From Leptospira sanjuanensis (GTDB lineage Bacteria; Spirochaetota; Leptospiria; Leptospirales; Leptospiraceae): a stretch of DNA of 64,000 nucleotides. The position numbers and the translations under genes were made by a program. This document shows, piece after piece, positions 50,768 through 59,841 of the stretch. The stretch's first letter is position 1. Every line of letters starts with the position of its first letter. Location of the stretch: the NCBI RefSeq assembly GCF_022267325.1, contig NZ_JAIZBG010000001.1, forward strand, positions 310,001 through 374,000. The letters run 5' to 3'. The notes under the pieces were generated by a model. It was not told the DNA's origin and did not search any database. It saw only the letters and a list, made by a program, of their open reading frames with translations.

Positions 50768-51781
50768 CTAATCCTTAGACGCATACATAGAAAGATCAGC
50801 TTCGTGAATTAACTCATCCAGTTTTTGAAGTGAACCGACGGACATTCCCCAAGTAAAATTGTAGGGAGGATTGTGATCTTTGCATTTTCTAATCAATACC
50901 GACATCGCTTCATGGAATCTCGTTTGGGTCTGTGTAATTTTCTCTTTGTTTTCGTGTTGGACCAGGATTAAGAATTCATCCCCACCGATTCGAAATATTT
51001 TGTCAGTTCCCCGGATCACATATCGAAGAATATTAGCGAAATGGCAAAGAACCAAGTCCCCTGTTTTATGACCATAGGAATCGTTAATTACCTTGAAATC
51101 ATTCAAATCTAAAAGCGCAACTAATGCAAGATGGTCTTCCATCCGTCTACCGGACCATTCTTCCTTTAGATGATTCAATTTGTTTCTATTAAAAACTCCC
51201 GTGAGAGCATCGCGAAAAGCAAGAACTTTCGTTTCTTCATATTGATTCGAATGAACTAACGAAATTGCAGTGAAGTCGGCAATCGTTTGCAGAATCACCA
51301 AGTCCTCTGGAGAAAAAGAAGAACCATCGAATCGGTTCACGAGCTCGATTACTCCGTGAACTTGACCTCTAAAGATCATCGGGACAGCGATAATCGTTTT
51401 CGTTTCGAATCCGGTTCGCTCATCGACCTTTCTAGAAAATCGCGGATCGTTTCTGGCGTTTTCCACAAAAACGGGACATTTCGTTTGAACAACGGAGCCA
51501 GCAATTCCTTCTCCAGACTTTAAGCGAATATTTTTAATTCGCTCGAGTTCAAGACCTTCGGCAATCAGAAAAAACAATTCTTCAGAACTTTCATCGTATC
51601 TCATAAGACTCCAGTTCTCAGGGCTGAAGAATAAGCGCACTTCTTCCATGACAGCATCTAAGATCTCTTGCTGTTCGAGTGATGAAGTAATAATTTTACC
51701 GATCGAAGAATACAGTTTGATCAGCTCAGGTTTTGTATCTTTTAAGGTCATAACGAATTCTATTTCTTTAGACGAATCCAT
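50768..51781 (-). CDS. GAF-GGDEF diguanylate cyclase
   Basis: A 337-residue protein with an N-terminal GAF domain (about residues 30-165; e.g. [20 protein letters not shown], then [20 protein letters not shown]) and a C-terminal GGDEF domain (about 180-337). The active-site motif is [12 protein letters not shown] with GGDEF intact. The product-inhibition I-site RGTD lies exactly five residues before it. It should make c-di-GMP under GAF control, cytoplasmic, no membrane helix. Start may instead be the Met ten codons in (51751); neither has a clear ribosome site. It is convergent with murB. Confidence 0.92.
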   Translation of the reverse strand: MDSSKEIEFVMTLKDTKPELIKLYSSIGKIITSSLEQQEILDAVMEEVRLFFSPENWSLMRYDESSEELFFLIAEGLELERIKNIRLKSGEGIAGSVVQTKCPVFVENARNDPRFSRKVDERTGFETKTIIAVPMIFRGQVHGVIELVNRFDGSSFSPEDLVILQTIADFTAISLVHSNQYEETKVLAFRDALTGVFNRNKLNHLKEEWSGRRMEDHLALVALLDLNDFKVINDSYGHKTGDLVLCHFANILRYVIRGTDKIFRIGGDEFLILVQHENKEKITQTQTRFHEAMSVLIRKCKDHNPPYNFTWGMSVGSLQKLDELIHEADLSMYASKD

Positions 51782-51877
51782 GGTTTGTTTGCCATTTTAG
51801 CGTAAGTTTTTATTTTAAGAAACAAAACCACTATATAGCAAGAGATTTCTAAAAAAAATCAGTATATTTTTATTTTA

Positions 51878-52372
51878 TTAGGAATCAATGATCAGTTCAA
51901 AGACAATTTGTTGATTTTTGACCGAAAAACTTTGTAGCAGACTTGTTATTCTGCATTTCGTTTTATCAATTCTTTGATCTAAGAATTCCTTTATAGTCGA
52001 TTTGCGCATTTCCAAAGCCATCAAGAGGACGAATGTTTTACACATAGACGTCCCCAAATATCTTCCGAGGGTTCGGAGTTCCGCCCAGTCTTGTCCGTTC
52101 GGTCGAAATGATATTCGCATTAAACCTAATGACTTCGATTGATATGATACTCTTTCTCGTTTATGAGGTTTTTGATTTTTTAAGATCTCAAATTTATAAC
52201 TTTGAAGAAGATTTTTTAGATAGTTTGCTAAATTTCTATTTTGATGAATTTTTTTGAGAGCATACGAATAGAATTTAGCCGGGATGTAAACATCTGCAGT
52301 AAATCTTCCATTTGAAGTTTGTAATTCTCTGCTGTGTTGGAATTTCGGGAAACGTATCTTTTTACCGTTCAT
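51878..52372 (-). CDS. DUF1564 family protein
   Basis: A 164-residue basic protein. The middle block RERVSYQSKSLGLMRISFRP followed by NGQDWAELRTLGRYLGTSMC KTFVLLMALE is the hallmark I associate with DUF1564, a Leptospira-specific multi-copy family. The N-terminus (GKKIRFPKFQHSRELQTSNG) and the C-terminal strand (NQQIVFELIID) fit too. Earlier work has suggested ribbon-helix-helix-like DNA binding for such proteins, which I cannot verify. The gene is A/T-rich relative to core genes and single on its strand. Function unknown. Confidence 0.8.
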   Translation of the reverse strand: MNGKKIRFPKFQHSRELQTSNGRFTADVYIPAKFYSYALKKIHQNRNLANYLKNLLQSYKFEILKNQKPHKRERVSYQSKSLGLMRISFRPNGQDWAELRTLGRYLGTSMCKTFVLLMALEMRKSTIKEFLDQRIDKTKCRITSLLQSFSVKNQQIVFELIIDS

Positions 52373-52475
52373 ATCCGAAGCGGTTCCAAGACCTATTTCC
52401 GGAGAACGGTAAAAAAGCGATTTTTTTGTGAAAGCAGGAATTTTTGTACCAGCTTAATCACCGGAATTCCGACCA

Positions 52476-53069
52476 CTAAAGATCCAGGATCAGCCGAACT
52501 CGCTCTTCCAGCCCGCGAACCCGATCTAGATACAAAGCATCAACGGAACAAGCCAACACCAAACTATGCAAAAGATCCACACAAAGAGAAAGTTTTTCTT
52601 CCTTCCTTCGAATCCTTTCGTTCCGTTCAAAAGCAACTTCGAGTAATTTACGGTATTGACTTCCATATCTTTCTGTGTATTCGTTCTGTAAATTAACGGG
52701 GGCAGAGTAAATCAGACTAAAGGGCAATCTCGCTTTGTCCGGATATTCTTTTGCCGTTTCAGCAACCGCTTTAAAGATCGAAATCACTTCAATATGAAGG
52801 CCTTGATCGCGAACGACTCTTCTTCTAATCTCGTTGAGAATGAGAAGATGGGTCGCAATCAACGCCTTTCTAAAAAGATTTTCTTTAGAATGAAAATGAT
52901 GATAAATGCTCGGCTGTTCTAAACCACACTCTTTGCTAATTTCTCTCAGGGATGTTCCGTGAAAACCTTTTCTAGAAAACGCGATTGCCGCTCCCTCCAA
53001 AATCCTTTCACGGGAATTTTTATAGTCTCTATTTAAGGGATATAGAGGACTTCCGTCTTTTCTTAACAC
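52476..53069 (-). CDS. TetR/AcrR family transcriptional regulator
   Basis: A 197-residue regulator. The N-terminal HTH reads RERILEGAAIAFSRKGFHGT then SLREISKECGLEQPSIYHHF at about residues 20-60, a textbook TetR_N domain. The C-terminal ligand-binding domain starts near residue 80 and ends LYLDRVRGLEERVRLILD. No operator palindrome is obvious in the 89-base gap upstream. Its target is unknown; neighbours are DUF1564 downstream and a hypothetical exported protein upstream, in the same direction. Confidence 0.9.
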   Translation of the reverse strand: MLRKDGSPLYPLNRDYKNSRERILEGAAIAFSRKGFHGTSLREISKECGLEQPSIYHHFHSKENLFRKALIATHLLILNEIRRRVVRDQGLHIEVISIFKAVAETAKEYPDKARLPFSLIYSAPVNLQNEYTERYGSQYRKLLEVAFERNERIRRKEEKLSLCVDLLHSLVLACSVDALYLDRVRGLEERVRLILDL

Positions 53070-53158
53070 TTGCTTGGTAACTCCGGCTTTATGGATCTTT
53101 TTCTATGGATGATCCTAAAGCTTTTTTTCAAATATCTTAATATTCTATCCTTCAAACG

Positions 53159-53836
<678 letters not shown>

Positions 53837-53968
53837 TTGATTCTCTTCCTACGTAGTGTAGTCGAGGATATACTTGATGAAAAGATTTTTTTATTCCTTT
53901 ATCTTCCCCTTTTGTTTTTTTCCGATTCGCCGACATATAAAATAGAAACACCAATTCGGCGGAATTTC

Positions 53969-54643
53969 ATGAAATTTAAGATCCTTCTTCCCCTTGTCCT
54001 ATTAACGTTCACAAACTGCGTTTCGAATTCGAAATACGACTCGTTGCTCAAAGCGTACGAAGAATCCAAATTGGATAACCAAAGAATTCTCGGCGAAAAG
54101 GAAGGTCTCTCCCGTTCTTTGGACGAATTAAAACGAATTCAGGAAGAATCCGAACAAAGAATCCAGGAATACAAAGGATTGATGGCAACGTTCCGTTCGC
54201 TGATCGATGCGGGTAAACTTAAGATCAAAATTATCGACGGAAGAATGGTGGTCGTTCTTTCTTCCGATATTTTGTTTCCCGTTGGTTCTGCATTTTTATC
54301 CCCGTCGGGAACGGCGGCTATTCGAGAAGTCACCGGCCTTCTCGCATCTCTTGAGGGAAAACGTTTTCAGATCGAAGGGCATACGGACGATACTCCGACC
54401 GGTATTAAAGGTTATACGAACTGGGAACTGGCGTCATCTAGGGCTTTGAACGTTTTGCATACGATGGTCAAGGCGGGAATGCCCGAGGTAAGAATCAGCG
54501 CCGCAAGCATGGGAGCTTCACGACCTGCGGTTCCGAATACTTCTCCCGAAAACCGCGCGGCTAACAGGAGAATCGAAATCGTGATCGTTCCGGATCTGAG
54601 TAATCTTCCCGGAATGGAAGAACTGAAGAAATACTCCAATTGA
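53969..54643 (+). CDS. OmpA-family peptidoglycan-binding lipoprotein
   Basis: Started at ATG 53969, with GGCGGA about 8 bases upstream; an earlier in-frame ATG at 53837 would add an implausible leader. The 224-residue product has a signal ending TFTN-C (Cys17). Residues about 22-70 form a coiled coil (SLLKAYEESKLDNQRILGEK). The C-terminal OmpA/MotB domain, about 85-215, shows ILFPVGSAFLSPSGTAAIRE, FQIEGHTDDTP, NWELASSRALNVLHTMV and SPENRAANRRIEIVI; these Asp/Arg residues bind diaminopimelate. It should tether the outer membrane to peptidoglycan. It is not Loa22, whose N-terminus differs. Confidence 0.9.
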   Translation: MKFKILLPLVLLTFTNCVSNSKYDSLLKAYEESKLDNQRILGEKEGLSRSLDELKRIQEESEQRIQEYKGLMATFRSLIDAGKLKIKIIDGRMVVVLSSDILFPVGSAFLSPSGTAAIREVTGLLASLEGKRFQIEGHTDDTPTGIKGYTNWELASSRALNVLHTMVKAGMPEVRISAASMGASRPAVPNTSPENRAANRRIEIVIVPDLSNLPGMEELKKYSN

Positions 54644-54674
54644 TTCCTTTCCGTGAATATTATAAAAATTGAAT

Positions 54675-55031
54675 TTAGGTGAAGGTATAAGCCCAGTAGA
54701 TCAGCAAAAGCTGAATGGGTAATCTTAACAATAGAGCCCACTTCGGAGGATCGGTCTTTCTTCTCGATTGATAGTGATATAGATTGGCGGGGAATACCGC
54801 TATGAGAAGAAGGATCACTCCCCAGGCGCCGATTTGTCTCGTTTCGGGAAAAAGCAACATTCCTCCCAGCGCGATTTCCACTACGCCGCTGAAATAAACG
54901 ACGAACTTGGGATAGGGAACGTAAGGAGGCATGATTCTTAGATAAAATTTGGGTAATACGAAGTGCATTACTCCCGCAAAGATATAAAGAACCGCCATTG
55001 TATAAAGGCTGATCACGGATGTTTCCGGCAT
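54675..55031 (-). CDS. DoxX-like membrane protein
   Basis: A 118-residue protein with four helices: about residues 8-25 (ISLYTMAVLYIFAGVMHF), 43-60, 67-84 and 98-115. The first helix ending AGVMHF and the segment YFSGVVEIALGGMLLFPETR, in which the Glu lies in the second helix, are the DoxX/DUF4267-like layout. Function of DoxX proteins is unsettled (redox or quinone-related roles have been proposed). It converges on the OmpA lipoprotein with 31 bases between. A small basic frame lies upstream at 55096-55254. Confidence 0.78.
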   Translation of the reverse strand: MPETSVISLYTMAVLYIFAGVMHFVLPKFYLRIMPPYVPYPKFVVYFSGVVEIALGGMLLFPETRQIGAWGVILLLIAVFPANLYHYQSRRKTDPPKWALLLRLPIQLLLIYWAYTFT

Positions 55032-55423
55032 AATTGTTTCCTTTTTAAGAGTTAAAGATTATACCAGATCAACAAGAAATCGGATTTAAAAAATTTCAAA
55101 CCGTCCTTTTTGCCCTTCCTCGGAAACGGCTTCTTTGTTTTCGGATTTTAATCCGAAATCCGGCGATTCGAAGAGAATGAATCTGCTTCTGACGAAATTC
55201 TTCCCTTTTAAAAAAGTCCTTCTGAGTAAGGAAACGGTTCGAAGTTAAATTCATAGGCAACATTCTCCTTGCCCTGGAATTACTCGGTCATCATAGGAAA
55301 GTTCGATAAAGTACAAGAAAAAAAAGTATCCGTCCGAAATTTTTTTACGTTTCGTTACTCAGGATAGATTTTCGTTTTTAAATTTCTCTTTCCTCCGTAT
55401 TTAAAAATCGAAGGCTCGAAAAC
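55032..55423. other. Intergenic region upstream of doxX and the CBS gene
   Basis: Between the divergent doxX-like and CBS genes. It holds a candidate small basic gene on the reverse strand (listed separately), a hairpin TCGGATT-TT-AATCCGA at 55141-55156 inside it, and a roughly 170-base A/T-rich segment (55255-55423) that must contain the CBS gene promoter. Nothing else is recognised. Confidence 0.5.
55096..55254 (-). CDS. Candidate 52-residue basic small protein
   Basis: An ATG at 55252-55254 follows AAGGAG by 10 bases (another in-frame ATG is three codons earlier). The frame ends at TGA 55096-55098. The sequence is rich in Arg, Lys and Phe: MNLTSNRFLTQKDFFKREEF, then LRIAGFRIKIRKQRSRFRGR near the C-terminus. 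Such composition can arise by chance from G/A-rich DNA, so support rests on the ribosome site alone. It may be co-transcribed with doxX, which starts about 65 bases downstream. Confidence 0.25.
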   Translation of the reverse strand: MNLTSNRFLTQKDFFKREEFRQKQIHSLRIAGFRIKIRKQRSRFRGRAKRTV

Positions 55424-55861
55424 ATGGATCTAGATAAACGGCTTAAAGACGTGATGACGACGAGGATCATTACCATAAATATAAATGACACGGTCGCAAG
55501 GATCGGCTCAATATTCGACAAACTGGAATTTAACCACCTTTTGGTGATCGACGACCAAAAGAATTTGATCGGTGTTATTTCCGATCGGGATTATTTGAAA
55601 ACGATCAGTCCTTTTGCCGGAACGAGAATGGAAAGAATACAAGATACGCAGACTTTGACGAGGACGGCGTCGCATATCATGAGTTCCTTTTTAATTACGG
55701 TTCAGGAAGAACAAAACGTTCGGTACGCCGTGGAACTGATGCTCCGTTATAAGATTTCCTGTCTTCCGGTAATGAATTCTAAGAATGAAATTGCCGGTAT
55801 CGTGACATCAAGGGATATATTGAACGAAATTTTGAAGGGTCCGGCCGGGTTAAACCCTTGA
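55424..55861 (+). CDS. Two-CBS-domain protein
   Basis: A 145-residue stand-alone Bateman module. CBS 1 covers about residues 8-65 (VMTTRIITININDTVARIGS; HLLVIDDQKNLIGVISDRDY) and CBS 2 about 85-142 (SHIMSSFLITVQEEQNVRYA; ISCLPVMNSKNEIAGIVTSR then DIL). Such modules sense adenine nucleotides or other ligands. Partner unknown. Its 3' end overlaps the converging glycosyltransferase gene by 12 bases. Confidence 0.9.
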   Translation: MDLDKRLKDVMTTRIITININDTVARIGSIFDKLEFNHLLVIDDQKNLIGVISDRDYLKTISPFAGTRMERIQDTQTLTRTASHIMSSFLITVQEEQNVRYAVELMLRYKISCLPVMNSKNEIAGIVTSRDILNEILKGPAGLNP

Positions 55862-57106
55862 TTCGGCGATTCTAAGAACGCCTATTCTTTCCTTCGGTTT
55901 ATTCGAAAGATAATCCATAGAAATCGAATATTCGGAATATATGTTTTCTAAAGTTTCCGAGACTTTTTCCCAAGTGCATTCGATCGCTTTCTTTCTCGCT
56001 TTTGCGGCGACCTTTTTTCTTAATCCGGGATTATTGGAGAGAAAACTAGTCATATCGATAAATTCCTGTTCTTTACCAAAGCGAGGAAGAAGAGCGGAAG
56101 TTCCGTGCTCTAAGTAGGAACCCGCCGCCGCATATTGATAAGCGACCAACGGTAAACCGCTCGCCATCGCCTCCAAAACGACGTTTCCGAACGTTTCCGT
56201 CATACTTGGAAAAAGGAATAAATCTCCGGAAGCATAATGTTTTGCTAATTCTTCACCTTTCTTTAAACCGCAGAAAATCAAATCAGGATTCTTCTTTTCC
56301 AGAGTTTCGCGGAGCGGTCCTTCGCCGACTAGAACCATTCTTGCGTTCGGAATCGTTTCTTGGATTTTACGAAACGATTGTACCGCAAGCTCTATGTTTT
56401 TTTCCGCCGCGATTCTTCCCACATAGAGCGCGACAAGTTGATCTTGCGTCGCTCCCCATTCTTTTCTAAGGGAAGAATCCCTTTTGGATGGATGAAATAA
56501 ATTCGCATCGATCCCTCTCGATACGATTCTTACGTTCTCGTACCCTTGTTTTAAAAGATGATCGACCAAGTCTTGCGAAGGAGTTAAGGTGATCGCCGTA
56601 CGATTGTGAAGTCGTCTTAGATAATTCCCCACAAGTTTGCCCGCAAATCCTACCTTGTAGTATTCCGTGTAAGAATGAAAGTTCGTTCTGAAATCGCTGA
56701 CCACCGGAATTCCTAGATCCTTTGCGGCGCGAACGGCGGACCAACCGAGCGGTCCTTCGGTGACTACGTGAACGATATCGGGTTTTTCCTTTTTGAAATG
56801 TCGCTTTAATATCCGTTTTGCGGGAAAGCCGAAACGCATATCGGAATACATCGGAATCCTGCATCCGGCCATAAGAACCTCGGTATATCCTTTTCGATTG
56901 TGATTCGAATCATTCAACCCTTGTCTTGGACGGAAAAGAAGAATGTCGTGACCTCTCTCCACGAGATCATGTACCATCTTGTGAAGCGTTTTTGCGACAC
57001 CGTTGATTTCGGGATAATACGTTTCCGTGATCACCGCGATTCGAAAGATTCTTTTTCCTGGAATCGAAGCGGGTTGGAATGGTTGAAGTTCGGAGTCGGG
57101 TCTCAT
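55850..57106 (-). CDS. Glycosyltransferase family 4 (MgtA-like)
   Basis: A 418-residue GT-B glycosyltransferase. The N-terminal domain starts IAVITETYYPEINGVAKTLH, followed by IVHVVTEGPLGWSAVRAAKD and SDFRTNFHSYTEYY; the C-terminal domain shows VALYVGRIAAEKNIELAVQS, MVLVGEGPLRETLEKK and FPSMTETFGNVVLEAMASGL PLVAY, with the E-x(7)-E nucleotide-sugar motif. The profile is close to GDP-mannose-dependent alpha-mannosyltransferases (MgtA) acting on glycolipids. Donor and acceptor are inferred at best. A membrane-associated cytoplasmic enzyme, probably envelope-related. Confidence 0.9.
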   Translation of the reverse strand: MRPDSELQPFQPASIPGKRIFRIAVITETYYPEINGVAKTLHKMVHDLVERGHDILLFRPRQGLNDSNHNRKGYTEVLMAGCRIPMYSDMRFGFPAKRILKRHFKKEKPDIVHVVTEGPLGWSAVRAAKDLGIPVVSDFRTNFHSYTEYYKVGFAGKLVGNYLRRLHNRTAITLTPSQDLVDHLLKQGYENVRIVSRGIDANLFHPSKRDSSLRKEWGATQDQLVALYVGRIAAEKNIELAVQSFRKIQETIPNARMVLVGEGPLRETLEKKNPDLIFCGLKKGEELAKHYASGDLFLFPSMTETFGNVVLEAMASGLPLVAYQYAAAGSYLEHGTSALLPRFGKEQEFIDMTSFLSNNPGLRKKVAAKARKKAIECTWEKVSETLENIYSEYSISMDYLSNKPKERIGVLRIAESRV

Positions 57107-57198
57107 GCCCGGAGATGGTACCGGGCGGCGGTGAGATTCCCATTAAAGGAATATTAAATTTTCGTTACAGAGTCGAAATTCATCGAAAGAGATATTCT

Positions 57199-57591
57199 TT
57201 AATTCTTCTTTCCTTTGGAAGGTTTCGCGGGAGCGTTCTTCTTATTTTGGATCTCGTCCCATTTTTCTTTCAGCCAAATTCCGGATTCCTTCGTTTTTCC
57301 GTCGACGAATTTAACGAGATACGGTTTCCCGGATACGCTCGACTTGGATCCGATATGTTCTATAAAATCCGGTATGGTTTGGATTCGTCCGCCTGCGGAG
57401 TTCAGTTTTCTTTCCATGTGTTCTCTCGCTTCTTTCGGATCGTGTTCGGTCCCGTTGCGTACGAACTTGCAGGCGCAGGATTCAAGCGAACTCATCAATA
57501 GATCGAGGTCGTTCCGAAAATCCGAGTTTCCTTCGGCGAAAACGGATAAGGACAACAGAAGGATGATAAAGTAGATTCGATTTTTTCTCAT
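57199..57591 (-). CDS. DUF5329 family exported protein
   Basis: A 130-residue protein with AGGAA upstream and a signal peptide ending FAEG near residue 20. The body has LLMSSLESCACKFVRNGTEH then DPKEAREHMERKLNS and IPDFIEHIGSKSSVSGKPYL, the C-x-F-x-R-N-G-x-x-x...A-x-x-H-x-x-x-K and S-S-x-S-G-K-P-Y pattern of DUF5329. Function of the family is unknown. The C-terminus is Lys/Pro-rich. It is separated by 92 bases from the glycosyltransferase start and may be independent. Confidence 0.82.
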   Translation of the reverse strand: MRKNRIYFIILLLSLSVFAEGNSDFRNDLDLLMSSLESCACKFVRNGTEHDPKEAREHMERKLNSAGGRIQTIPDFIEHIGSKSSVSGKPYLVKFVDGKTKESGIWLKEKWDEIQNKKNAPAKPSKGKKN

Positions 57592-57761
57592 AGATTCAAT
57601 TTCCTGAATATTCTTTTCTAAAATTCGATCCGGGTAAACAAAGCGAGATGAAACGTGCGGAATTCATACGTTTATCCGTTATCCTTGAACGACGAACCTC
57701 GAAACGCGCGTTGAAATTTTCAAAACGAAAACGAAATTTCTTTTCGGTTTCGAAAAACATT

Positions 57762-58355
57762 CTATAAGCGCTGCAGTTCTTCCAAAGCGTCCTCCAAACG
57801 GTCGTCCCCCCAGAATAATTCCTCGCCGATCACGAAACTAGGAGCCCCGAAAATCCCGAGTTCGACGGCTCTTTCGGTTTGTTTACGAAGAAGATTTTTC
57901 ACTTCTTCCTTTTGCGTGTCTTCGATAATTTTCGTACCATCGAGCTTCAGTTCGTCCAAAATGGGAATCAGAATTTCCGGTTTGGAAATGTCCGAGTCCT
58001 TCGCAAAATTAGCGCTGAACGTGTTTCTAATAAAAGAAGAAATCCACGGCGCTTCCGAATTCGCGACAGCAACTCTAGAGGCAAGCAGACCGTTTCTCGG
58101 AAATTGCGAAGGCATTTCGAACGGAATTCCGTATTTGCGGCTTCTCCGCTCCAGGTCCTTCCACATATACTTTCCCTTGGAAGGATATATGTTAAAGGGA
58201 GAATCGTTCCAACCCTGTTCCTTAAAGATCGGTCCCAATAGAAACGGTCTCCAGAGAATTTGAATTTCTTTATTTTTGAGAAGGCTTTCGATTCTAATTG
58301 CGGAAAGATAGGAATAAGTGCTCGCAAACTCGAAAAAGAATTCAATTTTTTGCAT
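57762..58355 (-). CDS. DsbA-family 2-hydroxychromene-2-carboxylate isomerase-like protein
   Basis: Started at ATG 58355, with AAAGGTCG upstream; the open frame extends 65 codons further back but that part overlaps the esterase gene. The 197-residue product begins IEFFFEFASTYSYLSAIRIE, the HCCA-isomerase/kappa-GST opening in which a Ser replaces the CxxC cysteine, and later has ILWRPFLLGPIF, YMWKDLERRSRKYGIPFEMP and a C-terminal ELGIFGAPSFVIGEELFWGD, the cis-Pro segment and end motif of the family. It probably handles glutathione-linked substrates. Co-transcribed with the esterase, 26 bases upstream. Confidence 0.86.
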   Translation of the reverse strand: MQKIEFFFEFASTYSYLSAIRIESLLKNKEIQILWRPFLLGPIFKEQGWNDSPFNIYPSKGKYMWKDLERRSRKYGIPFEMPSQFPRNGLLASRVAVANSEAPWISSFIRNTFSANFAKDSDISKPEILIPILDELKLDGTKIIEDTQKEEVKNLLRKQTERAVELGIFGAPSFVIGEELFWGDDRLEDALEELQRL

Positions 58356-58381
58356 ATAGTTTCGACCTTTCGTTTTAAAAA

Positions 58382-59329
58382 TTACGGTTCCCATGTCGAT
58401 CGAAAGAAGGACCAGATGTCCTCCGCCGTATCGAGTTCGTATGTGGGAGTTCCGAGCGAACCTACGAAGGGAATTTTTCTTTCGATCCCGGGCCAATTGT
58501 GACCGCCTCCGATCACCTTGTAAAGACGAACGGAGGTTTTTCCTTTGCACTGATCGTAGGAACGGATTTCCAGTTTCGTATTATCGTCTTTAGCGTCCCG
58601 AGTTTCCAGCTTCGGATTTTTAGAACAGGAGTTCCAAGCGAGCCAACGATTCACGGAATCTTCCACGCTGAGAATTTGGCCCCCGTCTCTCACATAACCT
58701 CCGTAATACGGAACCGTGGGATCGTCCGTTCCGTTGATAAACGCCACGGAAACGTTTCCCTGCGGTTCGAAGTTTTTTAATACGAACTCGGAAATTTGAG
58801 AGGCCACGCTGACTCCCGCCCGAAAGCGCTTCGATTTTTCGATCAACATTCTTTGCGTCATAAAGCCGCCGTTCGAATGGCCTACTATAAAGATCCGATC
58901 GTTTGCGATCGGAAAAAGTTCGGAAAGATGATCGATGAGTTTTTCCAAAAAGAGAACGTCGTCTATTTTCTCCCGGTCTGCGGGTGTCGCTCCCCGTCCA
59001 TCGGCCCAGCTTCGATTGTATCCGTCCGGATATGCTACGAAAAAACCTTCCCTGTCGGAAACTGCGTTGAACTTGGAATCTTCCAGAATATTTTTTCCGT
59101 TTCCGAGTCGTCCGTGAAGTACAAGAATCAACGGAAGTTTTTGCCGATCGCCGATCGGTTGTTTGGGAACGTGAAACCAATAATTTCGCGTTTTTCCGTT
59201 TATGACGATGTTTTCATACGTGGAACCGTCCTTCAGAGGAATTTGGTTTCCGCGCAAAAACCTGCAATCGGAGATTCCGATCCAGATCAGATATATTATA
59301 ATTTTAGAATATATAAAACGGTTTCTCAT
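58382..59329 (-). CDS. PHB-depolymerase-like esterase lipoprotein
   Basis: Started at ATG 59329, which overlaps the stop of the upstream lipoprotein gene (ATGA); earlier in-frame sequence lies inside that gene. Product 315 residues with a signal ending GISD-C (Cys22). It is an alpha/beta hydrolase of the LpqC/poly(3-hydroxybutyrate) depolymerase type: LPLILVLHGRLGNG (oxyanion), FFVAYPDGYNRSW, RIFIVGHSNGGFMTQRM with nucleophile Ser in GHSNGG, VAFINGTDDPTVPYYGG (acid Asp) and GGGHNWPG (His). Natural substrate unknown; feruloyl or other ester cleavage is typical. Membrane-anchored. Confidence 0.88.
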   Translation of the reverse strand: MRNRFIYSKIIIYLIWIGISDCRFLRGNQIPLKDGSTYENIVINGKTRNYWFHVPKQPIGDRQKLPLILVLHGRLGNGKNILEDSKFNAVSDREGFFVAYPDGYNRSWADGRGATPADREKIDDVLFLEKLIDHLSELFPIANDRIFIVGHSNGGFMTQRMLIEKSKRFRAGVSVASQISEFVLKNFEPQGNVSVAFINGTDDPTVPYYGGYVRDGGQILSVEDSVNRWLAWNSCSKNPKLETRDAKDDNTKLEIRSYDQCKGKTSVRLYKVIGGGHNWPGIERKIPFVGSLGTPTYELDTAEDIWSFFRSTWEP

Positions 59330-59841
59330 TGTTTTTCGAATTCCTCGATCGAGTTCAGCAGATTTTTTTCGAAACTGGAAGAAGGCCAAAAAAAGGGAGA
59401 AAGCGGAAGGACCAAAATTCCTCGCCATTGATCCAGCGTTAGATGATGGACGGATTCTTTCGGTTGTTTCGATTTTTCCGAGATGCGATATATGATTCTG
59501 TGCTCGGTCCGATTGTAATACGGAACGATTCCCAAAGTGAAGAGGCTGGCGAAAAAATTCAGGACGTGAATCGTCCGGTAACTGTAGAAAGGTTTTTGTT
59601 CTTCGAGAATGATTTCCAGAAGCAGGTCGGCCGCTTCGTCCTCTTGAAATCCTTTTTCCAAAAGATTCTTTTTGATATGAAACATTTCGGAATTGTAAAG
59701 AGAAAATCCGGTGAATTCGAAACGGACTTTTTTGTCCTTCGGAAGCGCGTTTCCGTTTTGGACGATTTCGGTAGGATTGGTAAAACCGGCGCAAAAGTTA
59801 AACGTTAAAATACAAAAGAATATTATAAATTTTTGATTCAT
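59326..59841 (-). CDS. Hypothetical lipoprotein
   Basis: A 171-residue protein whose signal ends FNF-C at Cys17. Mature blocks: KVRFEFTGFSLYNSEMFHIK, AADLLLEIILEEQKP, then a hydrophobic stretch LNFFASLFTLGIVPYYNRTE and a second half (RIIYRISEKSKQP, GILVLPLSPFFWPSSSFEKN). Its order of a strand, a hydrophobic pair and a second strand is like the lipoprotein next to it (59842-60450) and loosely like that at 25357. Middle gene of an operon with ATGA overlap to the esterase. No function assigned. Confidence 0.7.
   Translation of the reverse strand: MNQKFIIFFCILTFNFCAGFTNPTEIVQNGNALPKDKKVRFEFTGFSLYNSEMFHIKKNLLEKGFQEDEAADLLLEIILEEQKPFYSYRTIHVLNFFASLFTLGIVPYYNRTEHRIIYRISEKSKQPKESVHHLTLDQWRGILVLPLSPFFWPSSSFEKNLLNSIEEFEKQ

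Noticed and set aside
53969..54643. Identification of the OmpA lipoprotein as Loa22
   Set aside because: Only the C-terminal domain is shared; the N-terminus and coiled coil differ from what I recall of Loa22.
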